Source: an uncultured Oscillospiraceae bacterium | GTDB taxonomy: Bacteria; Bacillota; Clostridia; Oscillospirales; Acutalibacteraceae | NCBI GenBank assembly: GCA_905192745.1 | Contig: CAJJLZ010000015.1 | Coordinates: 1-63,661 of the forward strand | Length of the DNA stretch: 63,661 nucleotides | Reading direction: 5' to 3' | In this document: positions 17,337 through 25,091 of the stretch, one piece after another | Layout of the letters: each line of letters begins with the position of its first letter | Numbering within the stretch: position 1 is the first letter of the stretch | Position numbers and translations under genes: made by a program | Notes under the pieces: model-generated | Database searches by the model: none | Told to the model about the DNA's origin: nothing | What the model saw: only the letters and a program-made list of their open reading frames with translations

Positions 17337-17858
17337 TTACAAAGCGCGGTCCCTGCAGTCATAATGGAGATGGCCGCCTGAGACCTTCGCATGATTTTTC
17401 AGTTTGACTTCGCCCCGTTCCTGGCTCTCTAAGAATTTCTGATAGCCGGCCTCCGTAAGAAACAGGCGCATCATATCACCCTTATCCCCAACAGGGGAAT
17501 CATAGGACAGCACATCAAAGACGATCATGTGCTTAACCTCCGGGTCAAAGCGTTCCAGCCCCATGATGTCATGCCCCTTTAATTTCTCCGCGCCGGACTG
17601 CTGCCTGGCCTCGGCGATCCTTTCCCCGATAGTCCGGGGCGGGTGGGGCAGCCGGTAATTCTTCTGAATGTCCCGCACCAAATCCATGCACTCACGGTCC
17701 GACAGAACACGCACCTTTGCCATAAGGCTTTCCGCCGCCTCCCGCAGCTCGGAATTGTTTGAATATCGCACGGTCATGTAAAGCTCATTCAGAACCTTTG
17801 CCTGACAGTCTCCTTCGACCTGAAAGAGCATCTTTTTTTCCATTTCGTTTAGTTCCAT
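17337..17858 (-). CDS. Conserved ICE protein, function unknown
   Basis: A 173-residue soluble protein, mostly helical in the first 100 residues (MELNEMEKKMLFQVEGD ... ELREAAESLMAKVRVL). The C-terminal part contains HMIVFDVLSYDSPVGDKGD and ends HLHYDCRDRAL. ATG 17858 follows AAAGGAG; the frame is open to 17888 without a ribosome site. It is the first gene of the ICE operon. I do not recognise the family. Confidence 0.65.
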   Translation of the reverse strand: MELNEMEKKMLFQVEGDCQAKVLNELYMTVRYSNNSELREAAESLMAKVRVLSDRECMDLVRDIQKNYRLPHPPRTIGERIAEARQQSGAEKLKGHDIMGLERFDPEVKHMIVFDVLSYDSPVGDKGDMMRLFLTEAGYQKFLESQERGEVKLKNHAKVSGGHLHYDCRDRAL

Positions 17859-18116
17859 GTGTGGCTCCTTTCTTCTAAAAATCTGCATGAAAAAAGGGCG
17901 TCCACCTGATAAGATGAAACGCCCACGGCAATCAGCGGCCAGGCAAAATGCCGGACCGCTGGCGCTATTCAGTTTTGTCGTTAATGTAACAGCCTCCTTT
18001 TTTCGTCAATTTTTTCGCCATATTTCAACTTGGGAAAAGGAATTGAATACACGGCGACAAACGCTGAAACCCCTTGAAAATCAAGGCTTTTTCCGTTTGT
18101 CGTTATTATACCGTAA
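17859..18116. other. Intergenic region between ICE operon and integrase remnant
   Basis: About 258 bases with no gene. GGGCGT / ACGCCC (17897-17925) may form a hairpin. The word TTTGTCGTTA occurs twice, at 17974-17983 and 18096-18105, perhaps as protein-binding or recombination sites. The minus-strand promoter of the ICE operon is expected here, but no clear -35/-10 pair was found. Confidence 0.45.
18072..18095 (+). terminator. Probable terminator inside the ICE remnant
   Basis: CCCTTGA / TCAAGG stem followed by CTTTTT on the plus strand, just before the integrase remnant. Confidence 0.55.
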
Positions 18117-18380
18117 TGGCACACGGCGGCCACCAATATGCACCAGCTCACCGGCGATTTTTATACTGTCGGTGAGATTTTGGGGCATACGCTGAAAGGC
18201 ATCGGTATGTCGCTGGGTATCTCGACCAACTTTGACGCGGTGACAGCGCAGTATGTCGATGTGCGGCTTGATCGAAAAAAGACGGTGCTGGAAACCTACC
18301 ATAAGGCACTGCACCCGCAAAAGGAAGCGGCGGCAGCGAAAAAACCCGGCAGAAAGAAAAGCAGCGAAATGGAGCTTTAG
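18117..18380 (+). pseudogene. Tyrosine-recombinase (integrase) C-terminal remnant
   Basis: From 18117 the frame reads WHTAATNMHQLTGDFYTVGE and continues through ILGH. This is the box-II region of a phage-type integrase, but the usual arginine before HTxAT is a tryptophan and a stop codon (18114) lies directly in front. The C-terminal part retains a likely catalytic tyrosine in DAVTAQYVDV. The basic tail is complete. At least two-thirds of the protein, including the first catalytic arginine, is missing, so it is inactive. It points toward the tRNA-Ser gene, as integrases at tRNA attachment sites usually do. Confidence 0.8.
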
Positions 18381-18433
18381 GGACGTATCTTCTTAAATCT
18401 CCACGCTGCTTTTTATAGCGTTTTAGGAAATCC

Positions 18434-18569
18434 GGGCATCAAACGGGCATCACACCATACATTTTGCCTGTATATTCTGTCGTCGCTCAAAAAGCCCAAA
18501 GGCGGGCGGGCATCAAAATCCGGGCAGCATTGGGCATCACCAAGCGGCGAAACGAAGAATCGGGCATCA
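18434..18569. repeat. Five GGGCATCA direct repeats (candidate integrase arm sites)
   Basis: GGGCATCA starts at 18434, 18445, 18508, 18532 and 18562, all in the same orientation, between the integrase stop and the 3' end of tRNA-Ser. Tyrosine integrases of phages and ICEs bind short direct arm-type repeats beside the core attachment site, so this is probably the arm region of the element's attachment site. The role is inferred from position and spacing. Confidence 0.6.
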
Positions 18570-18583
18570 CGCAGAGATAGAGA

Positions 18584-18616
18584 AAGCCCCCGAAAACGTA
18601 GTGTTTTCGGGGGCTT
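18584..18616 (-). terminator. Terminator-like hairpin after tRNA-Ser
   Basis: A 14-bp perfect stem AAGCCCCCGAAAAC / GTTTTCGGGGGCTT. Read on the minus strand it directly follows the tRNA 3' end and is followed by TCTCTATCTC, so its T-tail is weak. Confidence 0.65.
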
Positions 18617-18617
18617 G

Positions 18618-18706
18618 TGGCGGAGCGGGTGGGATTCGAACCCACGGACGGTTGCCCGTCAACTGATTTCGAGTCAGTCCCGTTATGACCACTTCGATAC
18701 CGCTCC
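18618..18706 (-). tRNA. tRNA-Ser (anticodon CGA)
   Basis: An 89-base class II tRNA with encoded CCA (plus-strand TGG at 18618-18620). The acceptor stem is GGAGCGG / CCGCTCC. The anticodon loop CTCGAAA gives CGA, reading UCG. A long variable arm (TTGACGGGCAACCGTC) identifies serine. Its 3' end faces the integrase remnant and arm-like repeats, so it is the probable attachment site of the degraded ICE. The gene itself looks intact. Confidence 0.95.
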
Positions 18707-18752
18707 ATATTCGATTTATTGCATAAACGGCGACTCTCTATTCACTATAACA

Positions 18753-18796
18753 TGATTTCGAGTCGAGGCCGTTATGACCACTTCGATACTTCTCCC
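18753..18796 (-). pseudogene. Partial tRNA-Ser duplicate (5' half)
   Basis: About 44 bases repeat the 5' half of the adjacent tRNA-Ser. TGATTTCGAGTC and CCGTTATGACCACTTCGATAC are identical, with a few changes between and at the ends. It covers the acceptor 5' strand, D-arm and anticodon loop, but has no T-arm or 3' end. It is a tRNA fragment left by recombination or by loss of a second tRNA copy. Confidence 0.75.
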
Positions 18797-19120
18797 TTTA
18801 TAGCATTCCGTCCCCCGGGAACGGAATGCCTGTTTATTATAGGGCAGAAAGCCCCGCTTTGTCAACCTTTTCGCCGGATTTTCCCCTCCCTCCTCCCCTT
18901 CTTTTCAGCATTGCTCCTCCCGGGGAAAGAAAAATCGCCGCGCATGGCTCGACATCGCCGTCCGGGTGTGATATGATACCGCTTGAAAGACGCGGCGTCA
19001 GGGTTGTTCGCCCTTTCGCCGGCGGCGAGACTGTGCCGCCGTGCGCGGTATTTCATTGTGCGGAACGCGTTGGGGTCATTCTATTTGTGCCGCCTGTATG
19101 GGCGGGATGGAGGGGTATTA
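18797..19120 (+). promoter_or_regulatory. Intergenic region with probable promoter of the MBL gene
   Basis: No gene is seen. TCGACA (18949-18954), a 17-base spacer and TATGAT (18972-18977) form a reasonable promoter, giving a leader of about 140 bases. The open frame through the leader has no ribosome site. Confidence 0.45.
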
Positions 19121-19960
19121 ATGAAGCTGCAATATCTGGGAACCGCTGCTGCGGAAGCGATCCCCGCCGTATTTTGCCATTGCGACACCTGCCGCCGCGC
19201 CCGGGAGGCGGGCGGAAAGGATATCCGCGGCCGGTCCGGGCTGGTGGTGGACGATACGGCGTTGATCGATTTCCCGCCGGATATCTACATGACCTCCCTT
19301 CGCTTTGGGATTGATCTCGGCAATATCCGGGATATTTTCGTCACCCATTCCCATGGCGATCATTTTGATATGGAAGAATTGGGGATGCGGCTGAACGGCG
19401 TGTTCTGCCACCTTGGCGAGCACGACGACGCGCCGGGCATTCAGGTATATGGAAACGATGGCGCCGCCCGCGTGACGAAGGCCTATGCCGGGAGCAACAG
19501 CACGGAATTTATGACCTTTACCGAGACGCGGTTCGGCGGCAGATACCGGGCGGAAAACGGCACGGTTTTCACCTTCCTTCCTGCCCGGCACATGGAAAGT
19601 GAAAACAGCGGTTTTTATATGCTGGAATCCGCCGCGGGGGATAAACGGGCGCTCTATGCGCACGATACCGGCGTTTTCCCCGAGGAGACATACCGCCTGC
19701 TGGAGGGAAAACGGTTTGACCTCATCAGTTTGGACTGCTGTTTCGGCCGCTTGTCCGGGGGAATCAGCGGCCATATGGGTCTGCCGGAAAACCGGCAGAC
19801 CGTCGCCCGCCTGCGGCAGATGGGCTGTGTGGACGAACGAACCGTTATTGTTATCCACCATTTTTCCCACAACTGTGGACAACTCCAGGAGGAACTGGAG
19901 CGGGAGGTAGCGGAAGACGGATATCTGGTCGCGTACGACGGGATGACCCTCACCATCTGA
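19121..19960 (+). CDS. MBL-fold metallohydrolase (PhnP-like)
   Basis: A 279-residue metallo-beta-lactamase-fold enzyme. The zinc motif THSHGDHFD is at residues 74-82. Later ligands are in PARHMES (His), LYAHDTG (Asp) and VIHHFSHNCG (His). The N-terminal CHCDTCRRAREAGGKDIRGR resembles the cysteine zinc-binding insert of PhnP, the cyclic phosphodiesterase of phosphonate breakdown. No other phosphonate gene lies nearby, so the substrate is uncertain. ATG 19121 follows GGAGGGG by 6 bases; the frame is open to 18983 without a ribosome site. Confidence 0.88.
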   Translation: MKLQYLGTAAAEAIPAVFCHCDTCRRAREAGGKDIRGRSGLVVDDTALIDFPPDIYMTSLRFGIDLGNIRDIFVTHSHGDHFDMEELGMRLNGVFCHLGEHDDAPGIQVYGNDGAARVTKAYAGSNSTEFMTFTETRFGGRYRAENGTVFTFLPARHMESENSGFYMLESAAGDKRALYAHDTGVFPEETYRLLEGKRFDLISLDCCFGRLSGGISGHMGLPENRQTVARLRQMGCVDERTVIVIHHFSHNCGQLQEELEREVAEDGYLVAYDGMTLTI

Positions 19961-19993
19961 GGAGGGCGTCCCGAAGGAAAGGAGCGCGTAGTT

Positions 19994-20653
19994 TTGGACA
20001 GGCTGGAGCCGGGAGAATGCCGGGACCGGGAAATCGTTGGAAAAGACGCGGAACAGCGGATTGCTGAAGCGGTTCGGGAAGAGGAGGACGTCCGGGGCCT
20101 GTGGCTCTCCGGGGCGGAAATCCGGCTGGATACGCTTCATTCGCTGACGTTTGGAGGCTGCCGGTTTCGGAACTGCCGCTTCACCGGTACGGCCGACGGA
20201 AAGCTGGCGCTGGTGGAAACCACGCTGGAGGATTGTGACCTGTCGAATGCCGACCTGTCCTCCGCACTGCTTCGCCGGGTGGATTTCCGCCGGTGTCGGG
20301 CGACCGGCCTGCTGCTGGCGCGGGCGCTGGCTAATCGTGTCCGGATGGAAGACTGCGTCTGCCGCTATCTGAACCTCAGCGCGTCGGACTGGAAATCCGC
20401 CATTTTTCAGGATTGCGACCTGTCCGGCGCCAGCATACGGGAAACCCGCCTGAAAAAGGTAGCTTTTACCAACTGCAATCTGACAGGGGCGGAGCTGTTC
20501 CATACGTCGCTGGAGGGAATCGATCTGACCAGCGACAATATCGAAGGATTGCTGCTGGCCGGCGGTGAACTCCGGGGCGCGGTAGTGACGCCTTATCAGG
20601 CCTGTGAGCTGGCCCGCCTTCTGGGGGTCGTGATCCGGAATCCGGCGGAATGA
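19994..20653 (+). CDS. Pentapeptide repeat protein
   Basis: A 219-residue protein whose residues about 50-190 carry the A(D/N)LxX pattern typical of right-handed quadrilateral beta-helices: FGGCRFRNCRF, EDCDLSNADLSSALLRRVDF, FQDCDLSGASI, TNCNLTGAELF. Some family members mimic DNA and bind gyrase, others have no known role. No signal peptide is seen. The start is TTG 19994, 9 bases after GGAAAGGAG. It lies 33 bases after the MBL gene and is probably co-transcribed. Confidence 0.85.
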   Translation: MDRLEPGECRDREIVGKDAEQRIAEAVREEEDVRGLWLSGAEIRLDTLHSLTFGGCRFRNCRFTGTADGKLALVETTLEDCDLSNADLSSALLRRVDFRRCRATGLLLARALANRVRMEDCVCRYLNLSASDWKSAIFQDCDLSGASIRETRLKKVAFTNCNLTGAELFHTSLEGIDLTSDNIEGLLLAGGELRGAVVTPYQACELARLLGVVIRNPAE

Positions 20654-20720
20654 AGATGGTAAAGATCAAAAGCGCCCGTCCGGAAAAGGACTCCGGCGGA
20701 CAATAAGAACGCGGAAAAAT

Positions 20721-20762
20721 ATCCCCGCGGCCGTTGTGACGCAACACAGCGGCCGCGGGGAT
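20721..20762. terminator. Terminator between convergent genes
   Basis: ATCCCCGCGGCCG (20721-20733) pairs with CGGCCGCGGGGAT (20750-20762). The minus strand is followed by ATTTTTCC, so termination is strongest for the thioesterase gene. Confidence 0.75.
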
Positions 20763-20845
20763 TGTGGTCTCGGTATGTCAGGAGCGCGTCCCTGTTCCCG
20801 CAGACATAGCGGGGGCTCGTGTTCCGGGAAAGCGGCCTGCGGGCC

Positions 20846-21238
20846 TTAAACCCGCCGTGCGGCGGCTTTTTCCGCGAACCGGTCCCGTTTAACGGTGCAG
20901 CGTTCGTGGGTGCCTTCCCCGATCAGGCCCGCCTCGTCCCAAACGGAAACCTTGAAGAGAAACCGTCGGTCGTCCGCCTCCACGATTTCCGCTTCGGCCC
21001 GGACGGTCGCTCCTTCCGGCGTGGGGCAGAGATGACGGACATTGACGGAGGTTCCCACCGTGGTAATCCCCTCCGGCAGGAAGGGCTGCACCAGCGCCAG
21101 CGAGGTATATTCCATCAGTGCAATCATATAGGGAGTGGCGAACACGTCCACCGTGCCGCTTTTTAATGAACTGGCAAGAAGCTCTTTGGTTACGACCCAC
21201 TCCTGCGTTCCCTTTTTTCCAATCAGTTCGTTTTTCAT
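20846..21238 (-). CDS. Thioesterase, FlK-like hotdog fold
   Basis: A 130-residue hotdog-fold protein. SGTVDVFATPYMIALMEYTS carries the helix of the fold; LPEGITTVGTSVNVRHLCPT and RRFLFKVSVWDEAGLIGEGT follow the pattern of fluoroacetyl-CoA thioesterase FlK. Most bacterial relatives are general acyl-CoA thioesterases, which is the likely role here. ATG 21238 is chosen after AGAGGGAAAC; the frame extends to 21313 but that part is not conserved. Confidence 0.8.
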   Translation of the reverse strand: MKNELIGKKGTQEWVVTKELLASSLKSGTVDVFATPYMIALMEYTSLALVQPFLPEGITTVGTSVNVRHLCPTPEGATVRAEAEIVEADDRRFLFKVSVWDEAGLIGEGTHERCTVKRDRFAEKAAARRV

Positions 21239-21345
21239 ACGTTTCCCTCTTTTGATTCTGAATTGGCAGCGCCGCCCAGCCGGATTCTGTGCGAGCCTTT
21301 TACGGCGGCGCAATAAAAAACGCTGTCGCGTTTTTCCCTGACAAC

Positions 21346-21374
21346 ATTATACCATATTCTTACGGAAAGCCCAA
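21346..21374 (-). promoter_or_regulatory. Promoter of the thioesterase gene
   Basis: On the minus strand TTGGGC (21374-21369), a 17-base spacer and TATAAT (21351-21346). Immediately downstream ACGCGACAGCGT followed by TTTTTTATT could form a small attenuator. The -10 region (ATGGTATAATGT, then GTCAGGGAAAA) is nearly repeated before the uracil-DNA glycosylase gene. Confidence 0.65.
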
Positions 21375-21499
21375 GAGAAAAACAGGGCGGCTCAACGGGC
21401 CGCATATGGAAAATTTCCGGTTTGGCGGTGGAAGAAACAAGAAAAGAGTGGTACAATACAAAAAAGCACCTCAATAACAGGAAGAAAGGTTTATTCGCA

Positions 21500-22306
21500 A
21501 TGGAAGTACACCTCCGAGACGACGCGCCTCTCCAGTCCCCGCCTCAGGCCGCTTTCGGCACCCGCCGCATTCACTTTATGGACGAGGTGCGGGGGTTCGA
21601 TATAATCCTCATGGTATTGTTTCACGGATTTTATACCATTGGTTATTTGTTTGATCTTGCCTGGGGACGGGCGCTTTTTCTCTTCTTTCAGCCAGTGGAA
21701 GCTTTTTTTGCGGGGATTTTTATTTTTATCTGCGGCATTTCCTGCCGTCTCTCGCACAGCAATTGGAAGCGCGGCGGGCTGCTCCTTCTCATTGCCGCAG
21801 GCATATCGGTTGTCCTGTGGCTCTTTATGCGGGAAGAAATGATCTGGTTTGGAATTCTTCATTTTTTGGCCGCAGCGATTCTTCTGTTCGCGCTGTTCCG
21901 TCCGTTGCTGGACCGGGTGCCGCCGCTGGCGGGTTTGCTGGTCTGCGCCCTGCTTTTTCTGATAACCTGGTGGGTGCCGGGATACCGCGACGGCGTATTT
22001 GGCATTCCGGGGGTGCTTTCCTTCCCGGTGCCGGACGCTTTGACAGAGATACTGTGGCTGTATCCGCTGGGGCTGAGCTATCTTCCCTCTTCGGATTATT
22101 TCCCGATTCTCCCTTGGATTTTTTGCTTCCTCGGCGGAAGCTTTGTCGGCGTTTGGGCCGTGCAGGGACGTTTCCCGGCCTTTATGTATCGACGGCGCGT
22201 TCCTTTTTTCTCTTGGATCGGCAAACATACGCTGATTATTTATATCCTTCATCAGCCGGTCATCTATGGAATATGTTTGGGGATTTCCCTGCTGGCCCGG
22301 CAATAA
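21500..22306 (+). CDS. DUF1624 family integral membrane protein
   Basis: A 268-residue membrane protein of the heparan-alpha-glucosaminide N-acetyltransferase-like (DUF1624) family. The opening motif DEVRGFDIILMVLFHGFY is followed by about seven hydrophobic segments and a GKHTLIIYILHQPVIYGI C-terminal signature typical of membrane acyltransferases. The substrate is unknown; surface polysaccharide modification is possible. ATG 21500 is preceded by GAAAGG; upstream frame 21422-21499 lacks a start site. Confidence 0.85.
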   Translation: MEVHLRDDAPLQSPPQAAFGTRRIHFMDEVRGFDIILMVLFHGFYTIGYLFDLAWGRALFLFFQPVEAFFAGIFIFICGISCRLSHSNWKRGGLLLLIAAGISVVLWLFMREEMIWFGILHFLAAAILLFALFRPLLDRVPPLAGLLVCALLFLITWWVPGYRDGVFGIPGVLSFPVPDALTEILWLYPLGLSYLPSSDYFPILPWIFCFLGGSFVGVWAVQGRFPAFMYRRRVPFFSWIGKHTLIIYILHQPVIYGICLGISLLARQ

Positions 22307-22355
22307 GGAAAAGAGGAAACCGGCGGCGGGGATTTCTGGAAAAGCGCAGGAAATG

Positions 22356-22384
22356 TTGACAACGCCCCGGACAGGCTGTACAGT
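22356..22384 (+). promoter_or_regulatory. Promoter of the M23 peptidase gene
   Basis: TTGACA (22356-22361), a 17-base spacer and TACAGT (22379-22384). The leader of about 60 bases has two small hairpins (TGCCG/CGGCA and GCCC/GGGC) before the ribosome site. Confidence 0.75.
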
Positions 22385-22452
22385 AAAAGCAGTGCCGGTG
22401 TGAAAGACGGCAGAAGCCCTACGGGCAGGACGGAGGAAAGGCAGGGATATTC

Positions 22453-23937
22453 GTGAAAAAAGTAAGACGGTTTGCCGCGGCGGTTCTCAGCGCGGCGCTT
22501 TTGCCGCTTCTTCCCCCGGGGACGGGCCTTTCCGCCGGGTGGACGGCAGCGGCCGAAACGGCGGACTCCGGGTCTCTGGAGGATCTGCAGCGGCAGCTGG
22601 ATCAGCTGCAGGTCAAGGAAGCGGAACTGCGCAGGGAAGCGGACGCGGCCCGGGCCGGTCTTTCGGAAAAAGAGGACTACAAGGAAAGCCTTGACGGACA
22701 GATAGAGAATGTGGTCGAGCAGATCGCGCTGCTTGGCCGTCAGGCGGACGCGATGGACAGGGAAATTGGGAAAAAGGAAACGGCGATTGCCGAACACGAA
22801 ACCGCGATTCAGGAAAAGGAGGCGGCCAACGCCGGCCGTTTCAGGGAACTTCAGCAGCGGCTGCGCGCAATTTCCAAGAGCGGGAACTTTTCGATGCTTC
22901 AGATGCTGTTGGATACCGAATCGTTTACCGACTACCTGATTAAATCCAAGATGATGAAAACCGTCGCCGACAACGATCAGCGGCTGATGGACGAGCTGGA
23001 AACAGAAATTCAGGCAATACATACCGAAAAAGAGAAGCTGAACGGCGAGAAAAACGAGCTGCAAAAACAAAAGGATGAGCTGACCGCCGTTCAGAAGCGT
23101 TCCCATGATAAAAAGAAGGAACTGGACGAGCTGAGCAGGGAAGCCGCCGTCCTGATCGGCGAGCTGGAGAAGGACGTCGATTATTATACCGCCAGTCTGG
23201 AGGAAACCCGCCGGCAGGAAGCGGCGATGGATCAGTTGATCGAGGACCTGCTGAACAATATTCCGCCGGCGACGACCACTACCGCGCCGCCCACGACCAC
23301 CACGACCACTGCGGCGACTACCACTACCACTACCACGACCACCGCTTCGGAACCGACGACACCGCCCGGTTCCTCCGTCCCCACCTCTCCCCCGACACAG
23401 AAACCGACCACTACGACCACTACCACAGCGACCGCCGCGCCGACCAATCCGGACGGGACGATTCCCACCACGCCGGGCGGTCTGTACGACAGCGGAACCA
23501 TGTACTGGCCGGTTCCCACGGTAAAATACCTCAGCGACACCTTCGGCGGATCCCGGAACCATAAGGGCATTGACATTGCCAACAGCCCCACGACGCCGGT
23601 ATACGGCGAAAATATCGTCGCCGCGCGGGACGGCGTGGTGATTTATGCCAACTATATCCGGAATCCCGATCTGCCGGAGTACAAACAGGGCGGCGGATAC
23701 GGTTTTTACTGCATTGTGGATCACGGTCTGGATTCCAGCGGCAAACGGATTATCACCCTGTATGCGCACGCGTCCGTCATGTACGCCCGGGTGGGCGATG
23801 TGGTGAAGGGCGGGCAGACCGTGCTGGCGCAGGCGGGAAAGACCGGCAACGTCACCGGTCCCCACCTCCATTTTGAGGTGCGGGAGAATAACGTCTGTGT
23901 GGATCCGTTTAAAAACGGCTATCTGATCCGCAAGTGA
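22453..23937 (+). CDS. Secreted M23 peptidase with coiled coil (EnvC/NlpD-like)
   Basis: A 494-residue exported cell-wall protein. It has a signal peptide (KKVRRFAAAVLSAALLPLLP), then a long coiled coil (about residues 38-270, SLEDLQRQLDQLQVKEAELR). A Thr/Pro-rich linker of nearly pure threonine runs about 274-340, and the LytM/M23 endopeptidase domain about 360-494. Zinc-binding motifs HKGID and PHLHFEVREN and the LYAHAS signature are present, so it should be active on peptidoglycan cross-bridges. The GTG start 22453 follows CAGGGA. The Thr-rich linker resembles the linkers of the two sigma-associated membrane proteins at 35-39 kb. Confidence 0.92.
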   Translation: MKKVRRFAAAVLSAALLPLLPPGTGLSAGWTAAAETADSGSLEDLQRQLDQLQVKEAELRREADAARAGLSEKEDYKESLDGQIENVVEQIALLGRQADAMDREIGKKETAIAEHETAIQEKEAANAGRFRELQQRLRAISKSGNFSMLQMLLDTESFTDYLIKSKMMKTVADNDQRLMDELETEIQAIHTEKEKLNGEKNELQKQKDELTAVQKRSHDKKKELDELSREAAVLIGELEKDVDYYTASLEETRRQEAAMDQLIEDLLNNIPPATTTTAPPTTTTTTAATTTTTTTTTASEPTTPPGSSVPTSPPTQKPTTTTTTTATAAPTNPDGTIPTTPGGLYDSGTMYWPVPTVKYLSDTFGGSRNHKGIDIANSPTTPVYGENIVAARDGVVIYANYIRNPDLPEYKQGGGYGFYCIVDHGLDSSGKRIITLYAHASVMYARVGDVVKGGQTVLAQAGKTGNVTGPHLHFEVRENNVCVDPFKNGYLIRK

Positions 23938-23976
23938 TCCGGCGGCTCCTGCTTTGGAGGCTTTGGAAAAGGGAAA

Positions 23977-24016
23977 AAACAGCCGCTGTCCGGAAAGCAC
24001 CGGACAGCGGCTGTTT
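23977..24016. terminator. Bidirectional terminator
   Basis: AAACAGCCGCTGTCCGG (23977-23993) and its complement (24000-24016) form a 17-bp perfect stem between convergent genes. Confidence 0.85.
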
Positions 24017-24069
24017 GATATAACCGCGTATTTTTACCGACGGCATGACGACGGCGGGTTTCTGTGGAA

Positions 24070-24909
24070 TCAAAGGCCGAGGGACTTCAGATACTCCCGG
24101 CTGATACGGGCGGCCTCGAGAGTGGGCCGGTCGGGGGACGCATCCTGTTCCACTACCACGATATCGGTTCCGGCGTCTTCCGCCGCCGCCAGAATGGCCG
24201 GGAAATCCTGAATACCCCGGCCGAGCGGCTGGAAGCGGAAATCATTCGCCGCCTCTTCGCTCTGTGCCGTTTCGCCGGCGTTGCCCTCGTTGTCAATCAG
24301 GGCGTAGACCGGGCCGCTCTTCAGACGGGAACTGGTGAAGTCCTTGAGATGGACAACCGGGCTGCGTCCGGCATACCGGCGCAGATACGCGGCGGGATCT
24401 TCCCCCGCATATCGTACCCAGCAGGTGTCGATTTCGGTTTGCAGCACGTTGGCCGGGAGGGATTCATACAGCCAGTCCAGCTTATACTTGCCGTCCACGG
24501 TTTCGAATTCAAAGTCGTGGTTATGGTAGAGAAGCTGTATCCCCGCGGCTTTCAGCGTCCGGCTTACCTCCTCAAAGTCCCGGAGGGTCTGCCCGAAAGC
24601 GTCGCTGCCCTTGTGGCCTTCCGGCCCCATCCACGGCACGGCGCAGTATTGGGCGCCTATGGTTTTCAGGAACGCGGCCTCCGCCTCCCCGTTTTTCAGG
24701 AAAACCTCGTAACCCTGATGGACGGAGACGCATTCCAGGCCGATCGTATCCAGCATCCGGCGGACCTCCTCCGCCGGATGGCCGCAATACCCGGCGAACT
24801 CCACATAATCGTACCCCATCGCCTTGACGGCGCGGAGGGCGCTCTCCATATCCTTTTCCATCTCATCACGCACAGAGTACAACTGGAGGGCTACTTTAAA
24901 TTTTTTCAT
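24070..24909 (-). CDS. Sugar phosphate isomerase/epimerase
   Basis: A 279-residue TIM-barrel protein of the xylose-isomerase-like (AP endonuclease 2) superfamily. Signatures are VALQLYSVRDEMEKDMESAL, AMGYDYVEFAGYCG, LLYHNHDFEFE and VVHLKDF, with Glu/Asp/His metal ligands spread in the usual order. Relatives isomerise or epimerise sugars such as inositol derivatives; the substrate is not determined. It lies downstream of the alcohol dehydrogenase gene on the same strand and is probably part of the same catabolic unit, facing away from the AraC regulator. Confidence 0.88.
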   Translation of the reverse strand: MKKFKVALQLYSVRDEMEKDMESALRAVKAMGYDYVEFAGYCGHPAEEVRRMLDTIGLECVSVHQGYEVFLKNGEAEAAFLKTIGAQYCAVPWMGPEGHKGSDAFGQTLRDFEEVSRTLKAAGIQLLYHNHDFEFETVDGKYKLDWLYESLPANVLQTEIDTCWVRYAGEDPAAYLRRYAGRSPVVHLKDFTSSRLKSGPVYALIDNEGNAGETAQSEEAANDFRFQPLGRGIQDFPAILAAAEDAGTDIVVVEQDASPDRPTLEAARISREYLKSLGL

Positions 24910-25091
24910 CTGTCCCTATACTCCTTCCTGCTGCGCCGTCCTTTGCCGGCGGCGGATTATCCCGCAAAAAGGCGGGATGATGAAAACGCCTGTCGGCATT
25001 TTCTTTAGCATAGTATATCATGGAAACAAGAGGAAAACGATCATCCAATCCGCCGGGTTTTCTAAACTATTTTTCACTGAAAACGGCCCGG

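Noticed and set aside
22385..22452. Possible cobalamin-type riboswitch before the M23 peptidase gene (GCCGGTGTGAAAGA, then GCCCTACGGGC)
   Set aside because: The leader is only about 60 bases, lacks the B12 box and the long paired domains, and the downstream gene is a cell-wall hydrolase. Two small hairpins explain the resemblance.
23270..23430. ACC/ACG triplet repeats as a possible regulatory repeat
   Set aside because: They encode the Thr-rich linker of the M23 peptidase in frame.
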